Source: Desulfoluna sp. (lineage in GTDB: Bacteria > Desulfobacterota > Desulfobacteria > Desulfobacterales > Desulfolunaceae). From it: a DNA stretch of 64,000 nucleotides. The position numbers and the translations under genes are program-made. A model generated the notes under the pieces. The model saw only the letters and a program-made list of their open reading frames with translations. It did no database searches and was not told where the DNA came from. Shown piece by piece: positions 7,726-16,175 of the stretch (positions within the stretch are counted from its first letter, which is position 1; every line of letters starts with the position of its first letter). The stretch covers positions 1-64,000 of the forward strand of contig NZ_JAQYWB010000017.1 of NCBI RefSeq assembly GCF_030145185.1. The letters are read 5' to 3'.

Positions 7726-9969
7726 ATGATGACTAACGAGTCTGATAAGGGGAATCCCCTTAAAGCGCACAAACATAAACGATTGGGGGACCTGCTGATC
7801 CAGGCCGGTATTCTTTCCCCGAACGACCTGCAAAAAGCCCTGAACGCCCAGAGAACCACCACGAAAAAAATCGGTCAGATTCTCATGGATATGGGCATCG
7901 TGGATGATATCCAGATAGCCAGGGCCTTATCCACCCAGTTAAACATCCCGCTCCTCCACCTGTCGGAGATCCATGTTTCATCCGAGGTAATCGCCCTGGT
8001 CCCGGCTGAAATGGCGGAGAGCTACCTGCTTTTACCGATCACAGAGGAAGAGGGAGAGCTGGTGGTCACCATGGCCAATCCCCTGGAATTTTATGCCCTG
8101 GATGATTTACGATTCATGACCCAGAGACCTATTAAAATAGCGGTCTCTCCCCAGAGTGAGGTCCTGGCCGCCATTGATAAATACTACCCCAAAAAGGGAA
8201 TCGGCCTCCAGGAGACACTTCAGGATGAGGCGGCGATAGAGTTGATTAAGTCGGTTGAGCCCCAGGAAAAAGAGGTGGATAAAAGCATGCTGACACGTAT
8301 CGTCGAAGACCCTCCGGTGGTGCGGTTTGCCAACAGCATCCTCGCGGACGCCGTGAAACTCAAAGCCAGTGATATTCATATTGAGCCGCGCCAGGCCTCG
8401 GTGATCATCCGCTACCGAATCGACGGCATCATGCGTGAGATTCTAAAAACCGACAAACTCATCCACGCCGCCCTGGTCTCCCGAATCAAGGTCTTCTCAG
8501 GAATGGATATCTCTATCCGTCGCAAGCCCCAGGATGGACGCGCCCAGGTCAAATACGGCGGCATTGCCTATGATTTACGCGTGTCTTCCTTTCCCACCTC
8601 CTACGGTGAAAAAATCACGATACGAATTCTCAACCCGGAATCTGCCAAAATGAGTTTTGAAAACCTCGGGCTGCAGGGGGCACACTATAAAAGCCTTGAA
8701 AACAGCATCCGCAGGCCCCAGGGTCTCATTTTGGTGACGGGGCCCACGGGCAGCGGAAAATCGACGACGCTCTATGCCTGCCTCAACCGGCTGAACTCTT
8801 CGGAGGTCAATATCATCACGGTGGAGGACCCCGTGGAGTACAAAATCGACGGAATCAACCAGGGCCAGATCAATCCCAAGGCCGGCATCACCTTTCCTTC
8901 GGCCCTGAGATCCATCCTGAGACAGGACCCGGACATTGTCATGATCGGTGAAATTCGAGACGGCGAAACAGCATCCATTGCCTGTCAGGCGTCACAAACG
9001 GGACACCTTGTGCTCTCAACCCTGCACACCAATGACACGCCGTCGGCCATCACTCGCCTGCTGGACCTCGGGGTCGATGCCTTTGTGGTGGCAGACTCGG
9101 TGGTGGCGTGCGTGGGGCAGCGACTGGTCCGACGCATCTGCGATCAATGCAAAACACCGGATGAGCTGTCAGCTCAGTTTCTCGATAAAATACCAACCGG
9201 CCACAGCGGCGGGGAACACGTCCAATACTACAAAGGAGAAGGCTGCGAAGCCTGTCGGTATTCCGGGTATGTCGGTCGCATCGGCATTTATGAGATTCTA
9301 CGGATCACCCCATCCGTCCAGTCCCTCATCAAAAAAGACGTGTCGGCGACCATGATTAAAAAGCAGGCCATGCAGGAGGGGTTCCAGCCCTTTTTCATGG
9401 ATGGGCTCCTGAAAGCCCGGCAAGGGTTGACCACCATCGGCGAGGTGCTCCGCGTGGCCTCTCCAGAGTCCCTGGATGACGAGGCCTCCGGCACGGCCCC
9501 CGGGCCTTCAACGCCTGATGAAGCCCTTCCCGAGACGGCTTGCAAACTCTATGAACCCATGCCCCGTGTCACGAGTGTGGGCCACCCCACCGTTCTGGTC
9601 GTCGATGACAAACAGATAGAACTCGAAATGATGTCCCACCTCTTAAAAACCCAGAATTATCGCATCATTAAGGCAACAAATGGCACAGAAGCCCTTAAAA
9701 TGGTGTACCAGGCCATGCCGGACCTCATCGTGACGGATTACATGATGCCAGAAATGGATGGCCTCACGCTGATCAAGAAACTCAAATCAGAAATCACGAC
9801 CCGGATGATTCCGGTCATCATGTTGACGGCGAATGAAGATCTTCAATCTGAAGTGGAGGTGCTGGGGGTGGGTGCCGATGATTATATGACAAAGCCCGTC
9901 AACTATGAACGGTTCATTGCCCGGGTCAACAGGCTGATTCAAAGGAGACTCGAAGCGGCGGAACGGTAA
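7726..9969 (+). CDS. PilB/GspE-like ATPase fused to a receiver domain
   Basis: The protein has about 747 residues. Start ATGs at 7726 and 7729 both follow AAGGGGAG; I list the first. An N-terminal MshEN/GspE-N domain (around residues 15-165; KRLGDLLIQAGILSPNDLQK) precedes the secretion ATPase: Walker A GPTGSGKSTT near residue 339, Asp box and Walker B (DPDIVMIGEIRD), and a zinc-binding CxxC...CxxC pair (CDQC, CEAC). A linker leads to a C-terminal CheY-like receiver (around 620-745) with acceptor Asp about 671 in VTDYMMPEMDG and Lys in TKPVNYE. Such ATPases drive type IV pilus or type II secretion assembly; the added receiver suggests phosphorylation control. A prepilin operon converges on it 12 bp away. 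Confidence 0.92.
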   Translation: MMTNESDKGNPLKAHKHKRLGDLLIQAGILSPNDLQKALNAQRTTTKKIGQILMDMGIVDDIQIARALSTQLNIPLLHLSEIHVSSEVIALVPAEMAESYLLLPITEEEGELVVTMANPLEFYALDDLRFMTQRPIKIAVSPQSEVLAAIDKYYPKKGIGLQETLQDEAAIELIKSVEPQEKEVDKSMLTRIVEDPPVVRFANSILADAVKLKASDIHIEPRQASVIIRYRIDGIMREILKTDKLIHAALVSRIKVFSGMDISIRRKPQDGRAQVKYGGIAYDLRVSSFPTSYGEKITIRILNPESAKMSFENLGLQGAHYKSLENSIRRPQGLILVTGPTGSGKSTTLYACLNRLNSSEVNIITVEDPVEYKIDGINQGQINPKAGITFPSALRSILRQDPDIVMIGEIRDGETASIACQASQTGHLVLSTLHTNDTPSAITRLLDLGVDAFVVADSVVACVGQRLVRRICDQCKTPDELSAQFLDKIPTGHSGGEHVQYYKGEGCEACRYSGYVGRIGIYEILRITPSVQSLIKKDVSATMIKKQAMQEGFQPFFMDGLLKARQGLTTIGEVLRVASPESLDDEASGTAPGPSTPDEALPETACKLYEPMPRVTSVGHPTVLVVDDKQIELEMMSHLLKTQNYRIIKATNGTEALKMVYQAMPDLIVTDYMMPEMDGLTLIKKLKSEITTRMIPVIMLTANEDLQSEVEVLGVGADDYMTKPVNYERFIARVNRLIQRRLEAAER

Positions 9970-9981
9970 ACCTTCCGGTGC

Positions 9982-10812
9982 CTACTCGAAGGCCTCCGTG
10001 GCAATGACCTGAACCTTGTCTATCAAGGCCCCCAGCCCGTTGCTCTGTCCGGGGATTTCAGACAATGAAAGGCGGATGGGCTGGCCTGTGCCGGTCACCC
10101 GAAGAGTATACTCTGTCCACTCCCGGGTCGGAGGTGAAAAGGTGCCTTTCGCTTCCCCGCCCCAACCGACAGAGAAATCTGAGGAGTTGGCTGTTCTGGC
10201 CCGTGCCATGATCTTCACCTCATAAATTCTTCCCGCTTCCGTTGCCACCTCCTGTGACATGGTATCGGTGGCCCGGCCCCCATCCAGCTCGACGATATAG
10301 CCCCCGTTTGGAGACTTGTAGCCAAGAAATCCATCTTTCCACATTTCAATGGCACCGGTATTTGAATCCCATCCTTTGATTTTGCTTGTGGAAACCGCCG
10401 CCCACGAGGAGATTGTTTGATCAACCAGATCGAAATCAAAATTTTGGATCAGATTTTCACCCGTGGGCACTTGGGGCTGAGGAGGGTGGGCAACCGAGGT
10501 ATGATGCAGCGAGCATTGCACCTGCCCATATCCCGGGACCTCAATGGAAGAGCTGCTCCACGTATAAACGCCCCCCCGTGGGCATTGCAATGAGGTGATA
10601 TATTCCGGCGTAAAAACATCGTTTTCGAAAAAATAGCCTTGGGTCCGTGTTTCGATATCCCTGCGAAGCAAGAGACAGTTGGCGGCATAGACTTTTTCCC
10701 GATAGTTCATGTACCTTGGAAGGGCAATAGAACTCAGCACCCCGACGATGGCGACGACCACCATAAGCTCGATAAGAGAAAAGCCTGCTTGGTTCTTCTT
10801 TGACTTTTTCAT
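9982..10812 (-). CDS. Type IV prepilin with lectin-like C-terminal domain
   Basis: I start at the ATG at 10812 (276 residues), which overlaps the upstream gene by 4 bp and puts the prepilin peptidase site close to the N terminus. Residues 2-8 are basic, then GFSLIELMVVVAIVGVLSS gives the G/F cleavage site, E5 and the hydrophobic helix. A short pilin body follows (cysteine-containing CLLRRDIETRTQGYFF). From about residue 135 there is a galactose-binding-like domain (NLIQNFDFDLV, GWDSNTGAIEMWKDGFLGY, YIVELDGG, SQEVATEAGRIYEVKIMARA) as in DUF642/CBM-type lectin modules. It looks like a minor or tip pilin that binds glycans. Carbohydrate binding is inferred. Confidence 0.82.
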   Translation of the reverse strand: MKKSKKNQAGFSLIELMVVVAIVGVLSSIALPRYMNYREKVYAANCLLLRRDIETRTQGYFFENDVFTPEYITSLQCPRGGVYTWSSSSIEVPGYGQVQCSLHHTSVAHPPQPQVPTGENLIQNFDFDLVDQTISSWAAVSTSKIKGWDSNTGAIEMWKDGFLGYKSPNGGYIVELDGGRATDTMSQEVATEAGRIYEVKIMARARTANSSDFSVGWGGEAKGTFSPPTREWTEYTLRVTGTGQPIRLSLSEIPGQSNGLGALIDKVQVIATEAFE

Positions 10813-11369
10813 GGAATAAGCTCGGGTATGGGTTTGTTTGTTGTGATGCGAAGATGGGAGAAGCCATGAAGTTCTGCATTGGGGCATTCCACGGAATAAC
10901 CATCATTTTCGAGTGTCAAAATGTAAGGTTTGTGGTTCAGCGGACACGCATAGTCACCGAGTTCCTTCTGATCCAACTGAAGCCTCTGAACTATTTTCCA
11001 CAGATTATCAATGCATGCGTCGGTTTGCCTGTCGGTCTCGGTCGTTCCAAGCCGATGCGGTTTGGCATTCTCTTTTTGAAGAGCGAATATCCGGGGCACC
11101 TGAAAGGCAATAATAACAACGCAGAGTCCCAGGATAAGGAAATAGATCACCCGATAGTCTTTTTTCTTTTTCTTTTCCTGCTGCTGTTTCTGCCGCGCTG
11201 TCTCTTCTTTGGAAAACTCAGCGATGGCTTTTTCGGCGATATCCAACTCTTTGTTTTCATCCATCATGACCGCGAAGCCCCTGTTGTTTGCTTTTCCACC
11301 GACGCACCCAGCCCACCCAAAGGCAGCCCCAATGGCAGCCATCACACACCAGGACCAGGGCACTTTCAT
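10809..11369 (-). CDS. Membrane protein upstream of the prepilin
   Basis: I do not recognise this 186-residue protein by family. It has a hydrophobic N terminus (residues 5-24), a charged linker very rich in K, Q and E (around residues 45-72), one clear membrane helix (VIYFLILGLCVVIIAFQV, around 73-90) and a C-terminal domain with CIDNLWKIVQRL, YACPLNHKPYILTLENDGYS and a third Cys. The cysteine/proline pattern (CP...PY...CP) resembles pseudopilin-like soluble domains. Its stop overlaps the prepilin start by 4 bp, so the two are translationally coupled and probably work together in a surface structure. Confidence 0.65.
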   Translation of the reverse strand: MKVPWSWCVMAAIGAAFGWAGCVGGKANNRGFAVMMDENKELDIAEKAIAEFSKEETARQKQQQEKKKKKDYRVIYFLILGLCVVIIAFQVPRIFALQKENAKPHRLGTTETDRQTDACIDNLWKIVQRLQLDQKELGDYACPLNHKPYILTLENDGYSVECPNAELHGFSHLRITTNKPIPELIP

Positions 11370-11566
11370 TTTTAAAGGAGGATGGTTAAGTATACAGGAA
11401 CACAGGTGTTTTTACAAAAAAATTAGGGACATAAAAAAAACCAGCCGACGAGACGCCCCAAATCGTCACCGGGAACCGGCCTGTCACAACGTCTCCATCT
11501 GTACATTTAAATCCGCGTATGAGAACATAGTCATACCTTACTTATTTATAACCTTGGGGAGAGCCT

Positions 11567-11992
11567 ATGCCCACAGCCCTGGTTGCCCTTTTGTTCTGCT
11601 CCGTTGTCGTCCTTGTGATTCTGCGGTTGATTTACAACCCGGATGACGAGATAACGATACCGGAAGAGGAGATGGCCCCTTTTCACGTCGTGATCACCCC
11701 GTATGAACTGGCCTGCGAGCACGCCATACGGAAACGTGAGGCGGTGCCCTGGGAGGAGATCCATGAAATCGTTCTCATCACGGCCTTCGAAGGCCCCATG
11801 ATCCCCTCGTTCTGGCTGATTTTTGTGGGAGAGGGAAAAGGGTGCTCCATCCCGACGGAGGCCAAGGGCTTTCAACAGCTCTGGGATCAGATCGAGACCC
11901 GATTCCCCGGATTTGATGTGCAGGCCGTGCTCAAACCGGAAACAGACAAAGCAAAAAAGAGTGTCTGGAGGCAGGCTGAGGTCACCCATTGA
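11567..11992 (+). CDS. Single-pass membrane protein of unknown function
   Basis: This 141-residue protein begins with one membrane helix (residues 3-22, ALVALLFCSVVVLVILRLIY). A soluble domain follows with PWEEIHEIVLITAFEGP, then PSFWLIFVGEGKGCSIPTEA and RFPGFDV. The pattern is compatible with a small beta-rich domain reminiscent of PH-like folds, but I cannot name a family. It is divergent from the pilin operon across about 200 bp and lies 38 bp before the DUF922 gene, so the two may be co-transcribed. Confidence 0.65.
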   Translation: MPTALVALLFCSVVVLVILRLIYNPDDEITIPEEEMAPFHVVITPYELACEHAIRKREAVPWEEIHEIVLITAFEGPMIPSFWLIFVGEGKGCSIPTEAKGFQQLWDQIETRFPGFDVQAVLKPETDKAKKSVWRQAEVTH

Positions 11993-12030
11993 CTCCGAGC
12001 CCCCCTCGCAAACACGTGACAATAAGGCAA

Positions 12031-12624
12031 ATGATGAAAAAAAGAATCCTGGTTTCCCTTGCGGCCCTCATCTTCTTTGCAGTCCTTACCCTCTTTGCGC
12101 CCACGGCCGGGGCCAGCCCCACGGTCACCGTCACCACCGAGACCTACGATATTTACGGGGCCACTGCCCAGGAGCTGAGAGACCAGATGGTTCTCTTCGG
12201 CGTCACATGGAAAGACGGGAAAAAATACGACGCCCTGACCACCTGGATCACCCGGTGGCACTACACCTGGGAGTCCGGCATCCATCACTGTGAGATCTCC
12301 GGCGTCGAAACCTCGGTGGAAGTGCTCTTCCGTCTCCCAAAGTGGGTGAACAAGGCTGAATCTCCCCCGGCCTTGAGGCATCGATGGGAGCGTTACATGA
12401 AAGCCCTCCAAATGCATGAAAATGGCCATAAGGATATCGGCATTGCAGCCGCTGCAGACATTGAGGCGGCCATCGCCCGGATGCCCGCCGAACGAACCTG
12501 CGAGGCCCTGGAGTTGGCTGCCAATGCCCTGGGGGAAAGTATTCTCGAGACATACAGAGCGCTTGAAACGGACTACGACCGACACACCGGCCACGGCCAA
12601 ACCCAGGGGGCGGTGTTTCCCTGA
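12031..12624 (+). CDS. DUF922 putative secreted zinc protease
   Basis: Start ATGs at 12031 and 12034 give about 197 residues with a signal peptide (KKRILVSLAALIFFAVLTLF, cleaved after GASP or nearby). The body has the DUF922 pattern, including YDIYGATAQELRDQM and, at residues 129-133, the metal-binding HENGH within MHENGHKDIG. DUF922 is annotated as a family of predicted zinc-dependent proteases; activity is not shown here. The last codons and the stop (12622-12624) lie inside the first unit of a 29-bp tandem repeat, so the repeat has replaced or set the C terminus. Confidence 0.8.
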   Translation: MMKKRILVSLAALIFFAVLTLFAPTAGASPTVTVTTETYDIYGATAQELRDQMVLFGVTWKDGKKYDALTTWITRWHYTWESGIHHCEISGVETSVEVLFRLPKWVNKAESPPALRHRWERYMKALQMHENGHKDIGIAAAADIEAAIARMPAERTCEALELAANALGESILETYRALETDYDRHTGHGQTQGAVFP

Positions 12625-12756
12625 CAACCCACCAGGGAACGGTGTTTCCCTGACAACCCACCAGGGAACGGTGTTTCCCTGACAACCCACCAGGGAACGG
12701 TGTTTCCCTGACAACCCACCAGGGAACGGTGTTTCCCTGACAACCCACCGGGGAAC
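12612..12756. repeat. Five tandem 29-bp repeats (VNTR)
   Basis: Five head-to-tail copies of a 29-bp unit start at 12612, 12641, 12670, 12699 and 12728. The first four are identical; the last has one change (CCGGGG for CCAGGG). Each unit can form a hairpin through GTTTCCCTG and CAGGGAAC. There are no spacers, so this is not a CRISPR array. The first copy contains the DUF922 stop codon. The identity between copies points to recent or ongoing copy-number change. Confidence 0.97.
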
Positions 12757-12812
12757 GACGAGTCCCCCAAGATCAGCAACACGGGGTTTCATCCCCGGGC
12801 AGGACGATACAG

Positions 12813-13292
12813 ATGAGAATTACGCAAGATGACAAAAAGATCCTCCGCGTCGAGGAGAAAAACAGGACCATTGTATTGATCGCCGGAATTATTATGTCCT
12901 TCGCCCTGGTCCGGACCGGCTTTCTCATTTACACCTTCGGGCTTGCCTACGAGTCCTATCTCCACTGGATTTTCCTGGCAGTGATAGCGGGCATAGCCGG
13001 CAACAGCTTCATCGAAGAGGTGGACTTCACCTTTCATCGCATCAAACAAGAGATCTTCTGGAGCCGAAAGAAATTGTTCCGAAAGGAAAAAGCGGGCCGA
13101 CTCTCTTTTTCCGACGTGGAGGACGTGAGGCTGGGGTATCGCGGGAAGGGAAAACTGGCCAAGTACCGCATCGAATTCATTGTAAAAGGCGAGTCCCTCC
13201 CCCTCTCGCCGGTCTACTTCCAGGGGGCACGGGCCAAAGAGAACTGCAACAGCATCGCCGGGCGCATCCTGGAAACGATCTCCAAGGGGTGA
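12813..13292 (+). CDS. Two-helix membrane protein of unknown function
   Basis: This 159-residue protein has two membrane helices in the N-terminal half (around residues 20-40 and 50-65; FALVRTGFLIYTFGLAY and HWIFLAVIAGIAGNSFI). A cytoplasmic domain follows (FTFHRIKQEIFWSRKKLF, then LSFSDVEDVRLGYRGKG, YRIEFIVKGESLPLSPVY). The layout resembles small PH-like (YcxB/DUF304-type) membrane proteins, but I do not assign a family. It lies just after the tandem repeat and ends before a strong bidirectional terminator. Confidence 0.65.
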   Translation: MRITQDDKKILRVEEKNRTIVLIAGIIMSFALVRTGFLIYTFGLAYESYLHWIFLAVIAGIAGNSFIEEVDFTFHRIKQEIFWSRKKLFRKEKAGRLSFSDVEDVRLGYRGKGKLAKYRIEFIVKGESLPLSPVYFQGARAKENCNSIAGRILETISKG

Positions 13293-13346
13293 TCCCCAAC
13301 GTTGAAGGTGCGGGCAAGTCCCCAAATTGATGAAAACACAAAAAAA

Positions 13347-13374
13347 GGGCCCCCCGGTTCAAACCGGGGGGCCC
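13347..13374. terminator. Bidirectional rho-independent terminator
   Basis: A perfect 12-bp GC-rich stem (13347-13358 with 13363-13374, GGGCCCCCCGGT) has a 4-base loop. An A run lies on the left and a T-rich tail on the right, so it can stop transcription from both sides. It separates the convergent membrane-protein gene and BCCT1 operon. Confidence 0.95.
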
Positions 13375-13406
13375 TTCTCTTTTCACTGACGTCGACAGAT
13401 CAGGCT

Positions 13407-15026
13407 TCAGGAAATAAATTCATCGCTTTTATCAACATAGTTTTTAGGCTGTCCCAGGAGAAACAGGCCCTCTTTGACCACAGAGACACACATAAAGAGG
13501 GTTAAAATCATCATGGGAAAACCGGCCAGGGAGAGCATCCCTCGAAGGGAGCTGACACCCCCTGAAGCCACAAGGAGATAGGCGATCGTTCCAGTGGTCA
13601 GACCCCAGATAATCTTAAGGCGGATGGGGGCCTCTTCTTCGACGCGCAACCCTTTGGTGGAGAGGGTGGCGAGCACGGAAGTCATGGGATCTGCCAGGGT
13701 GGCAAAAGAGATGGCCACGGTGATAACAAACACAACGATGAGCAATGTACTCATGGGAAACTGCTGAAAAATCGCATAAGCCGTGGATTCAAAGCCATTT
13801 TGCTGAACCGCGGCCCAGATATCGAAAACCCCTGACCATTGAAACTGAACCGCAGTGCCACCGAAGATGAACATCCAGACGTAACAGAATACGGTGGGGG
13901 GAAAGACGTTGACCAGAATAAACTGGCGAATGGTGCGCCCCCGTCCGAGGCGGGCCAGAAAAAGGCCCAGAAGCGGCGCATAGGTGAAAAAGGACGCCAT
14001 AAAGACGGGGATCCAGTTGGCAGGCCAGGGATCGTTGGGAACCATGGCGTTTAAAAGCATGCTGTTTCTGAAGAAGTTCCCCACAAAGTACCCGAAGGCT
14101 TCGGTGCCGACGGTCAGGATAAAAAGGGTCGGCCCGAAGAGGAGGGTAAAGAGCATAAAAACAAAGAAGATCCTCGTGCACTGAGCGGAGAGGAATTGCA
14201 TACCGCGCTTGATCCCGGTGGTGGAAGAGAAGGTGTACATGCCGATGACGCCAACGGCAAGGATGCCCCACATGACCTTGCCGAGGGTCACATTCAACAG
14301 GAACCCGACACCGCTGCCCAGCTGCATGAGACCGGCCCCTAAGCTGCAGGCCACCGCGCAGCAGAGAGAAAAAAGACAGGTTGCGTGGATAATGGAGGTC
14401 ATGGCAGGTCGCCATGAACGGGGAAACAGAGAGTAAACCCCAGCAGCTACCGATAAAGGATACCGCTTGTTGTAGGCCACGAGGGCGATGGCTACCCCGC
14501 AGATGGTATAAATACAGTACTGGGCCACGCTCCAGTGCAAGACAGCCTGGGAGATGGCAAAGATCCCTGCATCACGTGAGCCAGGAACGAGGGGGAGCCC
14601 TTGGGGGGGCTGCATCATGTGGAAAATAGGATCGCCCATCCCCCAGAAGAGAATACCGATGCCGATACATCCGCAAAGGGCCATGGAGAACCACTGCCAC
14701 AGGGTGTACTCGGGCGTGGCATCCTCTCCCCCGAGCCTGATATTCCCAATTTTTGAGAAGGCGATACAGAAGGTAAAGATCACGATGGCCATGGAGCTGA
14801 AAACGTTCAACCAGCCAAAGTGGGTGCTGAGCCACCCTTTGCAGGTGTCTATAAAAATCTTAAACGCCCCCTGGTTCAACAGTCCCAGTCCGATGAAAAG
14901 AATCAGAACAATGTAGCCCGGCCAGAAGGCAAAGGGGTTGATCTTTTGCCGCTCACTCGCGTTGGCTTCCGTTTCGGAAGTGACAGGTTCACCCAAACCC
15001 GTTTCGAGCACGGCTGTTTGATTCAT
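13407..15026 (-). CDS. BCCT family transporter 1
   Basis: I start at the ATG at 15026, preceded by a GGAG site, giving about 539 residues. Twelve or so membrane segments and the family landmarks are present: NPFAFWPGYIVLI, FWGMGDPIFHM, and APLLGLFLARLGRGRTIRQF. BCCT carriers import betaine, carnitine, choline or related zwitterions with Na+ or H+ or by exchange. The tryptophans that cage quaternary ammonium groups in the BetP helix 8 are replaced here (MASFFTYAP against WAWWISWSP), so the substrate may not be a classical betaine. It is the last gene of the dapA-like operon. Confidence 0.9.
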   Translation of the reverse strand: MNQTAVLETGLGEPVTSETEANASERQKINPFAFWPGYIVLILFIGLGLLNQGAFKIFIDTCKGWLSTHFGWLNVFSSMAIVIFTFCIAFSKIGNIRLGGEDATPEYTLWQWFSMALCGCIGIGILFWGMGDPIFHMMQPPQGLPLVPGSRDAGIFAISQAVLHWSVAQYCIYTICGVAIALVAYNKRYPLSVAAGVYSLFPRSWRPAMTSIIHATCLFSLCCAVACSLGAGLMQLGSGVGFLLNVTLGKVMWGILAVGVIGMYTFSSTTGIKRGMQFLSAQCTRIFFVFMLFTLLFGPTLFILTVGTEAFGYFVGNFFRNSMLLNAMVPNDPWPANWIPVFMASFFTYAPLLGLFLARLGRGRTIRQFILVNVFPPTVFCYVWMFIFGGTAVQFQWSGVFDIWAAVQQNGFESTAYAIFQQFPMSTLLIVVFVITVAISFATLADPMTSVLATLSTKGLRVEEEAPIRLKIIWGLTTGTIAYLLVASGGVSSLRGMLSLAGFPMMILTLFMCVSVVKEGLFLLGQPKNYVDKSDEFIS

Positions 15027-15087
15027 AATTTTTTCTCCGTTATTCGGTCCGCCCCATCCTGCCCATCCCTCCCCGCCGGGGTGAGTC

Positions 15088-15494
15088 TCACGAGAAAGGC
15101 GACAGATCGCCTTTGGCAGCAATGGACTCATCTGCCAGGCGCACGTTGACTCCGATGGCCTTGAAGGGTTCGGGCGGGCACCACCGCGGCGTGGTGGTCT
15201 TCTTCAGGTACCTCAGCTCTTCGCTGTTTTCGCCACAGGCCCACTCGGCCAGGTAGACCCCGAGCATGGAGCTGTGGTGGGTTAGGCCGGCGCCTTCGGC
15301 AGCGGCGTAAATGCGCTTGTTGACCTGGGTGAAGAGAGATTCCCCGTTAAGGGTCAGGGGAATCATCCCGCCGTAGACAGACTCGACGTTCACATGTTTC
15401 AATCAGGGAAAACGCGATTCAAAGAATCTACGCATCCGGTTGATCACATGATTGTGCAGCCTGAACCGCCGCCGGTGGTCACAAAGTCAAACGG
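15088..15494 (-). pseudogene. Decayed FAD-dependent (DAO-type) oxidoreductase
   Basis: The minus strand reads NRMRRFFESRFP, an in-frame TGA (15403-15405), then LKHVNVESVYGGMIPLTLNG and on to a GVNVRLADESIAAKG end. This is the pattern of the C-terminal FAD-binding part of DAO/PuuB-like amine or amino-acid oxidases (RMRRFFP...YGGMVPLTLN). About 375 residues expected upstream are missing. In a different frame 15447-15494 encodes PFDFVTTGGGSGCTIM, which may be a remnant of the N-terminal dinucleotide-binding motif. An internal deletion plus a stop explains both. It lies between ridA and BCCT1 and probably once oxidised the operon's amino-acid substrate. Confidence 0.7.
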
Positions 15495-15748
15495 GCCTTC
15501 AGATCATTGATATCGGCAGCTTTGTGTTCTTTGTGCCGTGACACATCAAACCAACCAAGATGTCCTGCCGCAACCGGAAAAATCTGTGCATCTCGCATGC
15601 CCCACCTTTAAAGGTTGATTTTCCATCGATCGAGAACTGAATCGTCATCAACGAGGCTCCAAAAAGAGACCGCGCCGTCGTTCCCACTCGAATTTTTGAC
15701 AAAAAGGCGGTTGACGCCCCCTTTACCACCCTGTCAACCGCCAAAATG

Positions 15749-16126
15749 TCACTCCACCACGGCGATGGCTTCGATTTCAATCATCATGTCCAGGACAAGA
15801 CGCGAGACCTCAACGCATGCCCTGGCGGGCTTATGACCGCCCATGACGTCGGCATAGACCTTATTCATGGCCCCCATCGCGTCCACATCGCTGATATAAA
15901 GGGTCACCTTGGCAAGGTTCTTCATGCCCATCTTATTGTGCTTTAAAAGCCCTTCAAGGTTGGCAAAAGCCTGCTTCGCCTGGGTGGTCATGTCGCTGCC
16001 CACCACCGCCCCGGTTTTCGGGTCAAGGGGCACCTGCCCGGAGATAAAGACCTGATTCCCCACGCGCATGGCCGGGCTGTAGAATGAGTCTTCAATATTA
16101 AAACCCGGAGTATACAAAGGCTCCAT
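15749..16126 (-). CDS. RidA family enamine/imine deaminase
   Basis: The 125-residue length is typical for RidA (YjgF/YER057c/UK114). It keeps the signature region: GNQVFISGQVPLDPKTG, the catalytic Arg in ARACVEVSRL near residue 104, and the Glu in MIEIEAIAV near 119. RidA hydrolyses reactive enamine or imine intermediates to keto acids and ammonia and protects PLP enzymes. In an operon with a dapA-like aldolase/deaminase and a decayed FAD oxidase it would handle imines from amino-acid oxidation. The gene sits 49 bp after the dapA-like gene. Confidence 0.92.
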   Translation of the reverse strand: MEPLYTPGFNIEDSFYSPAMRVGNQVFISGQVPLDPKTGAVVGSDMTTQAKQAFANLEGLLKHNKMGMKNLAKVTLYISDVDAMGAMNKVYADVMGGHKPARACVEVSRLVLDMMIEIEAIAVVE

Positions 16127-16175
16127 AGCGTCTCCTTCCTTTCACCAGCTCACGCCGGCCTGATCCTTACGTGCG

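Noticed and set aside
12612-12756. CRISPR-like repeat array
   Set aside because: The units are directly adjacent with no spacers and no cas genes nearby; it is a simple tandem repeat.
15403-15405. In-frame TGA as a selenocysteine codon in the FAD oxidoreductase
   Set aside because: The gene also lacks most of its N-terminal part and shifts frame upstream, and no reason for Sec at this place in the family is known to me. A pseudogene explains it better.
15499-15780. Minus-strand open frame between the FAD remnant and ridA
   Set aside because: It overlaps the 3' end of ridA, has no recognisable domain and no good ribosome site.
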